Below are positions 34,251 through 46,763 of a stretch of 64,000 nucleotides of DNA, one piece after another. The stretch is from Cornus controversa (taxonomy: Eukaryota > Streptophyta > Magnoliopsida > Cornales > Cornaceae). The stretch covers positions 16,289,336 to 16,353,335 of the forward strand of contig CM048849.1 of the NCBI GenBank assembly GCA_026545225.1, given 5' to 3'. A program made the translations under genes and the position numbers. Position 1 is the first letter of the stretch. The number at the start of each line of letters is the position of its first letter. The notes beneath the pieces were generated by a model that was given only the letters and a program-made list of their open reading frames with translations, was not told where the DNA came from and searched no databases.

Positions 34251-34924
34251 AAACCTTATAAGGCGGACAATGGCCGCCCTTACTAGTTTCTTTTAAGGCG
34301 GGCCAAGCCCGCCCTTAATAATATCATGTGGGTAGCTTCTAAGGCGGGTTAGAAATGTCGTTAATATTTTACCTTCTATGGCAGTCCACAAACGCCGTTA
34401 ATATCTTAGCTTCTAAGGCGGGCCAAAGCTGCCCTTAAAAAAATTTGGTTTAGCTTTTAAGGTGGCTAGAAGCAGCCCTTAATATTAGATTTTAAGGCAA
34501 GCATTGCACGTCCTAAATAAATAATATTTTAAAGCAGTAACTAACTGCCCTTAATAATTAAGATTCTAAGGCGATCACTGACCGTCGTAAATAATGACAG
34601 TTCTATGACATGTATGGTCCGCCTAGAATAATTCAACTTCTAAGGCAATCACTGACCGCCATAAATAATGACAGTTCTATGACATGTATGGTCTGCCTTG
34701 AATAATTTAACTTTTAAGACACTAAATAACCGCCTTGAAAAATTATTTTAAAGGCGTTTATGAAATTATTAAAGGCAGTTTTTGAATGCCTTTAAAAAGT
34801 TTCCGCATGCCTTTAAAAAAACTTCGTAATCATAACACCTTAATAGAGGGCAGGCTATTGTCCACCTTAAAAAGTCATTAAAGGCAGTTTTGGCCCGTCG
34901 TAAAAGACTAATTTTCTTGTAGTG
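34251..34924. repeat. CACTA right subterminal repeats and end
   Basis: About fifteen degenerate units of TTCTAAGGCGG...CCGCCCTTAATA spaced 35-60 bp, finishing in GGCAGTTTTGGCCCGTCGTA and the terminal TCTTGTAGTG. The final CCCGTCGTAAAAG matches the left-end motif, linking the two ends. Confidence 0.85.
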
Positions 34925-34927
34925 TAA

Positions 34928-36182
34928 CCACACTTGTAATAAGTCTTTGGCACATAGCCCTGCATAACATGTGATTCCCTTTGTCTCTTTTTTGGATAAT
35001 TTTCAAGATGGGTCTCAACCCGGCCCACCAAACAATCTCTTCGAACCTCTATCCCCAACTTGGCATTGGTCACTTTTGTTGATAATCCTAGCCAACTGTT
35101 GAATGATTGTCTGTAATACCCTACTCCAACACATGGTATGATATTGTCCGCTTTGGGCCTAAGCTCGCACGGTTTTACTTTTGTGTTTTATCCCAAAAGG
35201 CCTCGTACTATTTGAAAAGAACATACTACATATAAGCACATCCCCTTTTCCACACCCAGGCGATGTGGGAATGAGCACCCTATACCTTGTCAGTGTGGTA
35301 GCTCAACCCAGTATCTGTCTTCGCACCCGCCCACTCACACCCGTCCACAAGGGTTACTACAATCTACCCCCCTACGAGGCCCAAAGCGAACAATATCATA
35401 CCATGTGTTGGAGCGGAGTATTACAGTTAGTATTAAAGCCTGAACCCAGCCAGAAGTGTGCCGACGAGGACGTCGAGCCTCCTAGGGGGGTGGATTGTAG
35501 TAACCTTTGTGGACGGGTGTGAGTGGGCGGGTGCGACGACAGACACTGGGCTGAGTTACCACACTGAAAGGGTACAGGGTACTCAATCCGACATCGCCTA
35601 GGTGTGAAAAAGGGGATGTGCTTATATATAATATATTCTCTTCAAATGGTATAAGGCCTTTTGGGGTAAACCCCAAGAGCAAAACCGTACGGGCTTAGGC
35701 CCAAAGCGGACAATATCATACCATATGTTGGAGCAGGGTATCACATTCTCATCATATCCCTAATTAACTGAGCTTCGTTCGTTGGTGCTTGTGGGGTAGA
35801 ACTTGTCCCCTTCCCACGTTCTCTATGTGGTGTCGTGTTTTTAAAAAGTCACAATGAATCACAAATGCCAAATAATTAACCAGCTCTAAATACTTGCATC
35901 TCATGCCAACTCACTCAACAAACATAAAACATAAAAGTTTCCTAACTATCGCCTTGACAAGCAAAGATTAAACACATTACCCGAGCTATCATGTAAACTG
36001 ACCTTTACCCCTCGTCCTTAGATACTCAAACCTAATCCTCCAAGCCCAAAGCGAAAATATCCTTTGTATTCAAAACACTTTAACCTTGTTTGTAACGCCC
36101 CGATTCCCCGACTCCCGGGAAACCGGAGGTTAACCTGTCCATTAATCCCAATGGACCCTTTTCACCCTCTATAAGGTACCAT
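34928..36182 (-). mobile_element. Gypsy-like internal region with gag zinc-knuckle relic
   Basis: Lies downstream (minus strand) of the PBS at 36183-36194. 34928-35090 reads CLVGRVETHLENYPKK, a damaged CCHC knuckle, then YYKCG, consistent with the C-terminal part of a gypsy Gag about 1.1 kb after the PBS (allowing for the TRIM inserted at 35112-35745). 35746-36182 resembles an untranslated leader. The pol region is absent, cut at the CACTA border. Confidence 0.5.
35112..35745 (+). mobile_element. TRIM with LTR segments in opposite orientation
   Basis: 634 bp, flanked by ttgtc / ttctc (4 of 5). From 35112 an antisense LTR (TGTAATACCC to GGGTTACTACA, about 250 bp) is followed by an antisense polypurine tract (TACCCCCCTA). 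Then come the last 46 bp of a sense LTR ending GGAGTATTACA (35425), a tRNA-Met-like PBS (TTAGTATTAAAGCC), a 60-bp internal part, a polypurine tract (CTAGGGGGGTGG), and a full sense LTR TGTAGTAACC...GGTATCACA. The left 264 bp and right 262 bp are therefore near-complementary. Related to Cassandra LTRs but without the 5S block. Confidence 0.8.
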
Positions 36183-36194
36183 GCTCTGATACCA
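36183..36194 (-). promoter_or_regulatory. Primer-binding site (tRNA-Met)
   Basis: GCTCTGATACCA on the plus strand, i.e. TGGTATCAGAGC on the minus strand, 3 bp from the LTR end at 36198. Confidence 0.85.
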
Positions 36195-36197
36195 TCC

Positions 36198-39100
36198 TGT
36201 CACGCCCCGATTCCCGAGACCCGGAAATCGAGGTGTGAACCCCGTGAGATCACCCTCACGACATAACCTCCACCTGATCATGCTACCTCAACTTCCTATC
36301 ATTTTTACAAAAATTGGGCATGACCCATTCTAAATAATCAGCTCCTGGCATGATATACCTGTTTCACAATTTATATGGACACTTCTGGGCACGTGTCCCC
36401 CCAGCATTTATATATAAACAATAAAAATGGACACTTCTGGGCCCGTGTCCCCCCCAATATTTCTACACATGCATAATACAATCATAAATACATGTCTCAG
36501 TCCTTGAATGTCCGTATTTAATACATACATCACATGAATAAATACAATTGAAGGGACTGAATCAATATAAGCCTCTCCATACATTTAATCCAAATGTAAC
36601 ACGTCTATCTATCCAATATTCTGGACATACATCAGATTCTAAGTAATCTAAACACTACCTCTGTAACCGGTGCTGTCAGTTTCCCCAACTGACTCCAAAA
36701 CCAGCAACACCTGCAAAACCTGGGAGGGGGTGAGCTCAAAGGCCCAACAAGGTATGTAGAACCATACTATCACCGCTGCAGCAGGTCGATCCTCACATAT
36801 TCTCAAAAGTATACATGCACTTAAATATATCACAATATTTAAGACCGTGCCCCACCTAGCATGCATAAACCAATGATGTATAGGGCTACTCTAGCACATA
36901 TGAACATACAAAATCCACTATACATAATTTTAGAAATCATTTTCAACATGCTTGAAAGCAGTAAACATTCCGTACCAATATGTGTATAGAACATATACGT
37001 CAACACGTTTACATAACCGATGTAAATCAACTACCACACCTCCTACTCGTCAAGTAGCAATCACAAATACAATGAAGATGCATTTGAACCGTAAAACATG
37101 CTTAGAAGCAATCATCCAACATATATCATGTTTGTTCACAAGAAACGCATATAAATATAAGAATGCGTTAAATACATCGCAGGCTTCACAATAGATAATG
37201 TAAGCATGTTCACGCACTAGTCCCTCTCCCGGACTCAACCCGATATCCTAACATGATTCTTAACCAATCATGTGACCGAGACGCCTTCCACACAATTCTA
37301 ACACCCCTACCGAGTCATCACATACTCCAAGGCGGTTAGATAGTTTTCCCCGCCGAGTAAATCACATACTCCAAGGCGGTTAGATAGTTTTCCCCGCCGA
37401 GTAAATCACATACTCCAAGGCGGTTAGATAGTTTTCCTCGCCGAGTAAATCACATACTCCAAGGCGGTTAGATAGTTTTCCTCGCCGAGTAAATCACATA
37501 CTCCAAGGCGGTTAGATAGTTTTCCTCGCCGAGTAAATCACATACTCCAAGGCGAGTAGACCACCGTCATTGAGTATTTACCTACTCCAAGATGACGTTA
37601 CCACTCCAATGCTCACATCGGGACCGAGTATTGACCTACTCTAGGTTATTCAACCACACTTTCCCGTTTCCTCACAACAGCACCATATATGCATTTCGAA
37701 CATATAATAACTAAACATTTCAATGTTCATGCCTCACAATGCCTAAGCTAGTTAAAAGTACATAGCATGCATTTCATCTCCACATAAACCCACATATAAC
37801 CACATATGTGTCATTTCCCTCCTATACATGCAATATGGATGCATACGTACACAGCATAATACTTTCATGCTTCAACACATGCTTATGAACGCTAAAAAGA
37901 AGTATTTAGCATGTTTCTCCTCACATTCCAACACATATGGCACATACATGTTCAAAACCTGCATAATACGTCATATATGCCAACAAGCTCAACCTAGCAC
38001 ATTTTTATCATGCTAGCATCAATACACACATCCGATATATATAAATAAAGCCAGCATGCATCTCATATTCACATTCTCACATATAATCACATATATGTCC
38101 AATCCTGCATATAAGTCCTATATGCACGTATACTAGCATACATACAGTCATGCTCTCATTCAATGCATGTATTCACTACAAGTAGCTAACATGCATTCTA
38201 ATCACAATATATATACACATATATATATTACATCACCCACATATGTATCAAGAACATATAAAACACTTAGCACATTTCATGCTTTTCAAATACTCGCCAA
38301 AAGTAATTTCATACTTAGCATGCATTTCTACCGCTGCAACCATATATATAATCACCTATATATATATATACTGAACCTCATGCATAAAAGCTACACATGC
38401 ATACAAGGCAACATATAGCTAAACGTGTATTATTTAGCATACTCTTCATAGACTTTAATCTATACATACATGCATATCACAATGCAATTAGGCGATAAAT
38501 CTAACATGTTATCGCTTCCCAAACCCACACATACATATATATATACACACGCATATATATATCCTCTCACATCCCATGTATGCACAACATTTCCTATACA
38601 CATATATATATATAAGCGCCTACATATATATGTATATACACATACCACATATGATTAAATTGAAACATATGTAAATTACTCAATATACATAAAATATCTG
38701 TATGAGATAGAGGCAAGAATCAACTTGCCTTAAGTCCCGCTCTCCAATGGATCCGTGTCCGCAAAGCAATCCATACCAAGCCCGGTCTAGTCTCGTGTCA
38801 TAATCACATATGAACTCACTTTCTTCTCTTTTTGTTTCCATACTTGGTCCAATTGATTTGACAAGTCCAAGCCTCAAAACATAGCTGTCCAAAGAAGGAC
38901 TAAATTTCACGGCAGCCCACCCTCGTTCGAGACCAAACCCGAATGCCACAAATCAGCCCACAATTACTGAACCCAATATAGGAGTCCACTTTCGGTCACT
39001 ATTCGAACCACAAACCAGCCACTACAAGCTGCTCATCATAAACCCACCAAAATTATAAGCAACTACTTCTACCCCGAAGCACCAGCAGCAAACCAGACAA

Positions 39101-40336
39101 GCCACCATCTTCGGCCCCAATCAAAACCAAGGAAGCCCAATTTTGAAGCCACCATCGTAACCAAACGGCCATCAATGTCCACCCACCAAACTGGCCATTT
39201 CGAGCCACCCCACAGCCAAGCCAAACCAAGCATCCCAAATAAACCATCCCAAAATCATGGCTGCCCAAGTAAATTAATTGTCTAGGCCCAAATCAAAGGA
39301 CCAACTGCACAACCCACAACTAGCACCAGCCACCTCAACCGTGACCACTCCCATACCATTCACAATCTATACCCGAAACCACCTCGAGCCAAAGCTGAAC
39401 CACCAGCCGCTGTAAATCGAACCACCGCCGACCACTACCATGGCCGGAATAGCCACTGTCGTGACCCCCGTTGTCCGATCCAAACCGCTACGGCCGAGCC
39501 AAGCTGAACCCAGCCGAGTTCAACCCCGAGATCGAACCACCTTCAGTCACTCCCGGCATCAACTCCACCGGAAACAGCCGAGGAGAACCCACCGAGAGTC
39601 GCCTGAAGCTGCGAGCATCCGTCGGACCGTCTTCGCGAACAGCCCAGCCGAACCGAGCCCATCTCCTCACCACCAGCCCACCACCGTGAGCCAAAACCTC
39701 TGCCGAGAACTACCACCGCCGCCGTGAACAGCCGCCGTCGGACCCCCATCGAACCAGCCGAAGCCCCCTTCGCGAGCGGCCCAACTGCGAACACCCCCCA
39801 CTCGCGGCCAGCAACCTGCACCCAGCCGCCGCTGTCACTGTCAGCCGCTGCCGCCCAGGCGAAGCTGGTCGGCCATCGCCGTCGATGCCTCTTCTCCCGA
39901 TCTCGGCCTCCCTCTCTCTCCCCGATCTCGGTTCCTCTCTCTTCTTCCTTCTTTTCTTTTCTTTTCTTTTCCTTTTCTTTTCTTTTTCTTTTCTTTTCTT
40001 TTCTCCTTTTTATTTTGGTCCACATACTTTCTCAACTAATCCTCCTCCACATATATATATATATACATTACACCATGCACAAAATACATGTATTCTTGCA
40101 TATACGCCCACATTCCTTCGTAATTGCATAAAGCCCCCCTATATTTATAATTTAATATAAATATAGGTACCATGTATATATATATATATAGATATATATA
40201 TATATATACATATACTCACCTTCCACTTGTCTAGAAATATATCCACGCCCTTTCCGGAATTTATTTAATCCGAAAAATTTTTTTTAATCCGGTCCAAAAT
40301 CGCCCGGAACCGGTCAAAATAATTCCGGTCCTTACA
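36198..40336 (-). mobile_element. Long 5' LTR (4.1 kb), gypsy-like / LARD family
   Basis: On the minus strand it starts TGTAAGGACCGGAATTATTT (40336) and ends GGGCGTGACA (36198), followed by a PBS, so it is the 5' LTR of a minus-strand element. It contains a GC-rich block (39430-39900), a 44-bp tandem array (37321-37555), TA/CA-rich sequence (38000-38650) and a GGGTGAGCTC block (36730), in the same order as in the other copies. Length fits Tekay/Del-type gypsy LTRs or LARDs. The plus-strand frames in the GC-rich part (proline/serine/arginine-rich) are judged to be composition effects. Confidence 0.7.
37321..37555. repeat. 44-bp tandem array in LTR
   Basis: Just over five copies of CATACTCCAAGGCGGTTAGA plus TAGTTTTCCYCGCCGAGTAA and ATCA, nearly identical (C/T variation at one site). 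Each unit contains GGCGG...CCGCC arms. It occupies the place of the hairpin array in LTR copy 1. Confidence 0.92.
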
Positions 40337-41180
40337 TTGTTCCTTGCTCGTCAATACCCAACGAGTCAACTATATAACTACTTGGACCCAACACATTGTA
40401 AGAGAAACACTAATCAAAGAAAAATATCTGGTCGGACCATTTTTTTCCTCAGTAGCCCAACTTTAGCAACATGTCATTCTTGTCCTAACACTTTAGGTTC
40501 AATAAGAACCCAACCATATCACTCTTAGACGTACAAACTGTCACCTGTCCATTGACTAAAAAGAAATTAAATCAATTCTAAGCATTCATCCCACCTGTCC
40601 ATTGACTCAAAAGAAATTAAATCAATTCTAAGCATTCATCCCACTATATCAGCTAGTACAATTAAGACATACCCTATCTAAAAATCACGATATCACAGTA
40701 CTACCAATAGTCATACTCAATTGACTAACCTCTAGTCCCCAACACCTGTGCAATGATATAGGTCAATGTTAATAAGTTATCACATGCTATGTAATCAACA
40801 TGATCAACTAACTACATAACATAACAATATGTTATCATTTTGTAAGTAACACATAAGCATGCTTCTTGATACACGTTTAACTACATAAACATGTTTTCAA
40901 ATCAACACATAACACATATCGCATGTTATCAACTAAGTAATTTTCCATTTCAAAACATAACATATAACGGATAACATGTTGTTATAAGTAAACACTTAAC
41001 ATTTTTATCATGTAAGCATATTTCACATGCACATAAGCTCTTATATCAACTATGTCATGTCTACACGGGTTTTTAGGTTATCAAACTCAAAGTTCTAACC
41101 TATCTGAAACTGCATGTGATACAACCCTTACCCGTCATCCCTAGATATTCAACCTAGTTAAGCTTTTTATAATAAGCTAT
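40337..41180 (-). mobile_element. Leader/internal remnant downstream of the 41.2-kb PBS
   Basis: AT-rich sequence just inside the PBS at 41181-41192, with a 60-bp tandem duplication at 40551-40640 (CACCTGTCCATTGACT...TTCATCC). No gag ORF recognisable. It is cut off by the LTR at 36198-40336. Confidence 0.5.
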
Positions 41181-41192
41181 GCTCTGATACCA
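41181..41192 (-). promoter_or_regulatory. Primer-binding site (tRNA-Met)
   Basis: GCTCTGATACCA on the plus strand; adjacent to the LTR end at about 41196. Confidence 0.85.
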
Positions 41193-41195
41193 ATC

Positions 41196-44100
41196 TATCA
41201 TGCCCTAATTCTCGTCACCAACAAATCGAAGGTGAACCCGTCTATTAAGCCCAAATGGACCCTCTTTACTCTCAAATACCACAAAAGCTTAACTCTATTC
41301 TTGCACATAAATGTTCACAAACTCCACCTTAACCAAATACAATGGACCCTACATCAAGCCACATCTCCATAGTGAAATTTTCATTTATTCACACACATGA
41401 ATCACTCAATTTTGGGACCCAACTCCTAGTGTGATTGGAATTTTCTAATGAGACCAATACCATAATATAGAGAATTTAAAAATACTCAAATTTTAAAAAA
41501 TCACACTCAATTCTGATCTAAAACGAAGAAATTACACCTGTTTGAAATTTGGGTGCAAATGAAATTCTCTATGATTCCTTCAGTTGGCTGGAGGGTAGTT
41601 TCAGCTAGCTGAAAGTTCTCTTTCAGTCGGATGAAACCCTCCTTCATCTTTCTGAAACCTGGTACGTATTTGCAAACATTCGGGATCTTGAACTTTCGGT
41701 CGACTACTGTAGAGCCTAGGTGACCGAAAGTGCCTAGAGGCTTAAAACTTATATTTTTTAAGCCCAAATATATTCCACCACTATACCAATACATAATCAA
41801 ACTTGAAATATTATTAAAATCTATTCAAAATGGAAAAAATATGTATATCTTTCTTATGAATCCAAAGTAGACACTTTTGGGTGTGTGTCCCCCCAATGGT
41901 CATTCTAATGCCTTAAATTTCTAACCAAGGGCATTCATACATTCCATATAATTAGCCTTTGAATCATAAACATTCTTGAACATTAATGAAAATATCATCA
42001 TCATTTGCAACATCATGCCTTTACCATACTCAAAACATACATATAGAGTATGAAATCATCAAACACAATTACAACATATTTTTGAAATATAAAAGCAACA
42101 CATTAAAGTCTATGTTTCCATACATATATCAAATGCACTGAGTCCACATCCCGGACGTGCCAAATAGCAAAAATAACTAAAAAAAGAGTTCAATGACTCC
42201 CAATCCATCTCATGGTCACTCACAATCAACCACTTTCTTGCCAAGTCCTGAAAATGTTAATGTAGGGGGATGAGTAAGTTCAACGGCTCAAAGTAATATG
42301 TTGTGCAATCCATTCAAGTTCACATTTCATATAATCGCATAAAGGCAATTCCAATGCATAGCCTAGCTATATGTCATGCTTCCTAGAATTCTAGTCAAAC
42401 TACATCGTCTATTTTCATAGCATACTCATCAAATATATTTGACAATCACACAATTCGTCACATGCTTCATTACACAATCCATCATATCTATAACATATGA
42501 TTTAATCAAATTTATCCACAATTCCTCTTAATTCACAAAAGTCACGTTAATTCACATAAAACTCAACACAAAGTCACATTGCTCACAAAATTGAACTCAC
42601 GTTCACACACACAAGCTTATCACGTTTCTCACATACATACGTATATAACGATGCATTGCACCCAATACATATCCTATGTCCATTCTTGCATGTCATGTAA
42701 TAAATCATAATGGCACATGTATACATTCCAATTCTAAAGTTATGTTTTTCAATAAATTCACCAAAATTTCACATATGCAAGACAAGCCCCCATTTACACA
42801 TTTGAGCAATTCATGCATTAACATTTATCAACCACTTCTAATTCAAAGAAACATTCATGAACATTCTAATGCAATAATTCATCTCCATAATCTTATATCA
42901 TCATATATAGTATGAGTACATCTAGAAGGAACCACCTTAGCCATGTTCTGGGCTTTGCACCCTAGGGCTCCGGGCCCTTATTGCTTTCCAACCTCCTCCC
43001 AAAATCAACAACCAATCACATAAGGTTCAAGTATGACAACACATATAATTCTAATCGCATCCTAAGCCACTTGATTTTCATGCTAAAACATATTCATTTC
43101 ATGTATATAACAATGCAACAATTTCACAATTCCAAGCACATCATAAGCCAATTGATTTCTTGCTAAAATATATATTTTCATGCATATCACAATGCAATAT
43201 CAATTCTTTCACAAGGCATTCAAAATGTAATTTTTATAGAATAGATCATTCTCATGCATTTTATCAAACATGTAAAATGCAACATGTATAACATTGTCTC
43301 CACAACTACAAATCATACTAATATGCAACATATATTCACAATTGCTAGCACATAAGGCATGCATACACAATTACATCATAGTTCACTTTGATACAAGTTT
43401 CAACACACTTGTATTCAACAATATCATCAAAACATATACCATAATTAACATGTGGAGACTAATATTAACAAGATTAAGCATAAATAAAGATGCAAGATCA
43501 ATTTAAAACCACATCAATTCCTAAGGAATCGATGATAAGGTGGAAAGAACACCCCTACCTAAATTCCAAGCCAAATTCTAAAAAAATTTCAAATCACCAA
43601 AAACCCGAATTGCTCTGAATTCGATTCTTGAACCGTAGATGGGTAGATCGTGGAGAGGAGACCAACTCTCTCTTCTTGAGCTACCCCCAATTCCAAACCC
43701 TAGTTTGGCCCAAATCTTCAACCTTCACCAAATGGAGTTTTGAACTGATCTATTCGAAGAGAATGGTGAGGAGAAGACTCTTTCCTCTTGGATCGATCTT
43801 CAATTCTCTTTTTAATCCATTTTAATCTTAGAGAAAAGTTGAGATGAAGTTGTAGTGAGAGGGAGATGATATATATGAGAGAAAATCAGATTTTTGTGTG
43901 AATTAATTGACTTAATTAATTCACTTTATAATTTCTCTCTTTACAACTAAGTCCCTCTCTTTCTTTTAATTAGCTCCTTGTTACTACTAACTCTCTACTA
44001 ATCACATACTAACATTATCTCTTCCCAACTTATCTTTTAAACTCCTAAATTATTCACTTACACCCTTATGTACAATCCTGAGACTTATGAAAGTCTATCT

Positions 44101-44260
44101 GGTCATCCGACTCGTCCCGAGTCCCACACCCGAACTTAAAATTTTCTGAAATGGTCCCACCGTACACAAAACAGATTTTTAAATCAATTTCTCATCTCTT
44201 ATCACAACTAAAATATAATTAATTGTAATTAAAATCAAAATAAATTTCGAAGGCTTTACA
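41196..44260 (-). mobile_element. Long 5' LTR (3.1 kb), second minus-strand element
   Basis: On the minus strand it begins TGTAAAGCCTTCGAAATTTA (44260) and ends GGGCATGATA (41196; the canonical CA has mutated), followed by a PBS. It shares with the other copies the CCCAACTCC / GGACACTTTTGGG block (41870), a TGAGTAAGTTCAACGGCTCA block (42267) and a promoter-proximal C/T-rich leader at 43550-43860. It is more AT-rich and diverged, so an older insertion than 36198-40336. Confidence 0.65.
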
Positions 44261-46763
44261 TGTTACACCACCCAAATCATAAATTTGGAAAGAAGAGGAG
44301 GCAATATGTATTGCCATTACTTATTGGAAAAAATAAAAATTAAAAATAACATGTCTTGCCGTCTTGGTCATTATTTTTTATTTATTATTTTCATTCAGTC
44401 GATTTTTTACCAATTAAACTAGAAAGGAAAATTAGAAATCCTTACGAGAAAAAAAAATACCTTATCATATAGAAAATTAACTTCCTTTACAAGAATTTAG
44501 TAAACTAGGACGTATATATAATATACCGACTCTAGATGGAAACTACGAAGTCGGTTATTTACGCATCCTTATTTCTTCTCCTCTCTCCTTTCTCGTGTTG
44601 GAAACCTGCCCAAATGCAATCGTCCTACTGACTCTAGATATATGGAAACTGCAGCTATATATATATGTGTGTGTGTGTCTGTGCATGTATTTCGTTGAAA
44701 ACCCTCACATATTAAAGAAAAGAAGTGTTGATAACTCCTTTTATCAAAGAAGGTCGAAGAATTAATTAAAGTCTATGGAGATGGAAAAAAAGTCACATTT
44801 GATTTGTTATTAAATTCATAAGGATTATATATAATTAAATTCATATTCGAATTGTTATTAATTGTATACCCAATTCAAAAAATATATAAAAAAATTTAAT
44901 TTCAAAAGAGGTTAGCAAATAATGAGTAGAAAAAATTAGGGAAAAAATAAAATATAAAGAAAATTGTAGTAGAAAAGTAAGTATTTGACTTTTTATTAAA
45001 GAAAAAACTATAAAGAGACACAAAATAGAGAGAGGGAATAATAAGAAGGAAATAATGATAAAAAAATATTTTAATAGTATGTAAATATTATATATTATAA
45101 CATTAGATAATATATTTATAATAAATAATATATTATATTATTTCGGATTGGATTATTATTGAATCGGATCGATCATAATCCATATCCGATTTATTTAGCT
45201 AGCGGATTATCGAATTGAATGTCCAATTCATATCCTAATTATTGGCTCGAATTCGGATCAAAATTTAATCTATTGACAGGTCTAGTGGAGAGAGGACAAA
45301 GAGAGAGATTCTCTATATTATAATTTTATACACGTCCCTTTATGCTTAATAGATAGGTGTCCCTTTAACTTTTGTGGGGTTGCAAAAAAAGAAAAAAGGA
45401 GCTTTTGTGGGGGAATCATATACTGTTACAACATTAGATAATATGTTTAGATTTTTTTTTTTGTTCAGTGAAGAAAACATGTATTAAAAAGCAGAGCATA
45501 TACTTTATACAAAAGACATACAAATCATGTTGGGCTAAAAAAGATGGACTAGCTTAAAATCCAACAAACAAATCAGCACAAGAAAGAGAAGCCCAAGACA
45601 TTGTAAAAATAAGAAGAAAGCCCAGTTGGTGTATGAGGATCAAATGGTTGTGAGATTCAGCACAAAACACAGACATTGGGTTGCAATTACGTGATGTAAT
45701 TTAGGCTAGGTTTATCTTTTTGTGAGGAGCTTTTCTTGGATGGCTAATAATGAATATTTTCAAAATTAATATTAAAATTGTCTACCTTCAAATATATAAA
45801 TGTTAAGGAAAGAAAATTTCAAAACACTTGGTTGCTTTGTCTCCTTTGAATTAGAAGTTTTCTATAAAGCTTTTATTGAATTGCGAAAATCATTGAATAC
45901 TTTAACTGAGAAGGAATGATTGAAGATAATTTTAAATTTCAGTGATGAAGCTGTAACTAAATCAGTAACAAAATGAAACAGTAACGAAATCAGAGAAATC
46001 TAGTAATTATTAACAAATCTAATTTAATTTTGTAATTTATGAAACACAAAGGACCTTAATTAAAAAATTAAAATTCTTTTAAGAAACCCAATTTTCAAAA
46101 AATTTGTTTAAGTGACAATTTATTAAAAAAGAAAGTTAAAAATGTCTTACTAAAAACTATTTTCTAGTTTTCAAAATTTTTAATTGTTTTTCTAAGCAAA
46201 CAGATCTTTAATTATTATTGTCCAGCCCAAGTGTCTGTATAGTAAGTGGGTTAGGAACAAAAAAAAAAACTGAATACTAAATCATATGAATGGGTATAAA
46301 AATTAGGAGAAAAATAAAAGGGAAAGAAAAACTAAGAAAGCAACAAACATTCAATACATTTGAATTGGGTGATTGGGACACAATTTTCTTCTATCAGTCT
46401 TTTGGGACACAATTTTCTTCTATCAGTCTTTTGGGACACAATTTCCATGTTTCCATTCATCAACTTCAAATATTAATTAGCAGTGAAATATCTTAGTAAA
46501 CAAAGAGATAATATTATGTTATCCATAGCGAGCTTACCAATATCACTATAATTTTGTGAGTGAGCAGTGATTGTTCTGCAAAAAAATTAAAAGAGACCTA
46601 TCATAAAACAGGACACTACTTCACGGAGACAAACCAGATAAAAAAAAAAAGAAAAAAGAAAAAAGAAAAAGGAAGATATAGCAAACAATTACAGTAATAG
46701 TGGAGTTTTTACCTGTGAAAGAAGAGAGCTACTCTTTCTCAAAATCACGTGACATTAACTCTT
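44261..46763. other. Intergenic 3' of the NLR gene; minor repeats
   Basis: AT-rich. GGATTGGATT/CGGATCGATC-rich sequence at 45145-45260 resembles that at 52850-53450. A possible LINE 3' tail (minus) lies at 45450-45700, with a T-run at 45451-45461. A 29-bp duplication (GGGACACAATTTTCTTCTAT...) with a partial third copy is at 46376-46447. An A-rich run is at 46640-46672. Confidence 0.5.

Larger units (their letters stand above)
13889..34924 (+). mobile_element. Candidate 21-kb CACTA (En/Spm) transposon carrying host gene fragments
   Basis: Left end CACTACAAGA at 13889; right end TCTTGTAGTG finishing at 34924; TAA on both sides (13886-13888 and 34925-34927), the 3-bp target duplication of CACTA elements. 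Subterminal repeats lie at each end. Inside on the plus strand are the start of a TNP2-type transposase (24956-25374) and a Transposase_24 gene (27478-29235), so the element reads left to right. It also holds fragments of RPL6, a class III HD-ZIP and a SMAX1-LIKE gene, plus a nested minus-strand LTR. It is non-autonomous now: the TNP2 catalytic part is gone and the PTTA gene has stops. Caveat: left and right subterminal repeats differ in sequence and the flanks are different repeats (LINE-like versus gypsy gag), so a chimera of two elements is not excluded. Confidence 0.75.

Noticed and set aside
35181..35682. Two similar short ORFs (GLVLFEKNILHISTSPF and GLIPFEENILYISTSPF types)
   Set aside because: They are the two inverted LTR arms of the TRIM read in frame, not genes.
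37321..37555. Regular short repeats suggesting a CRISPR-like array
   Set aside because: Unit is continuous 44-bp tandem repeat without variable spacers, inside a plant LTR.
39440..40131. Proline/arginine/serine-rich open frames on both strands
   Set aside because: GC-rich, low-complexity LTR sequence; frames overlap on both strands and no domain is recognisable.
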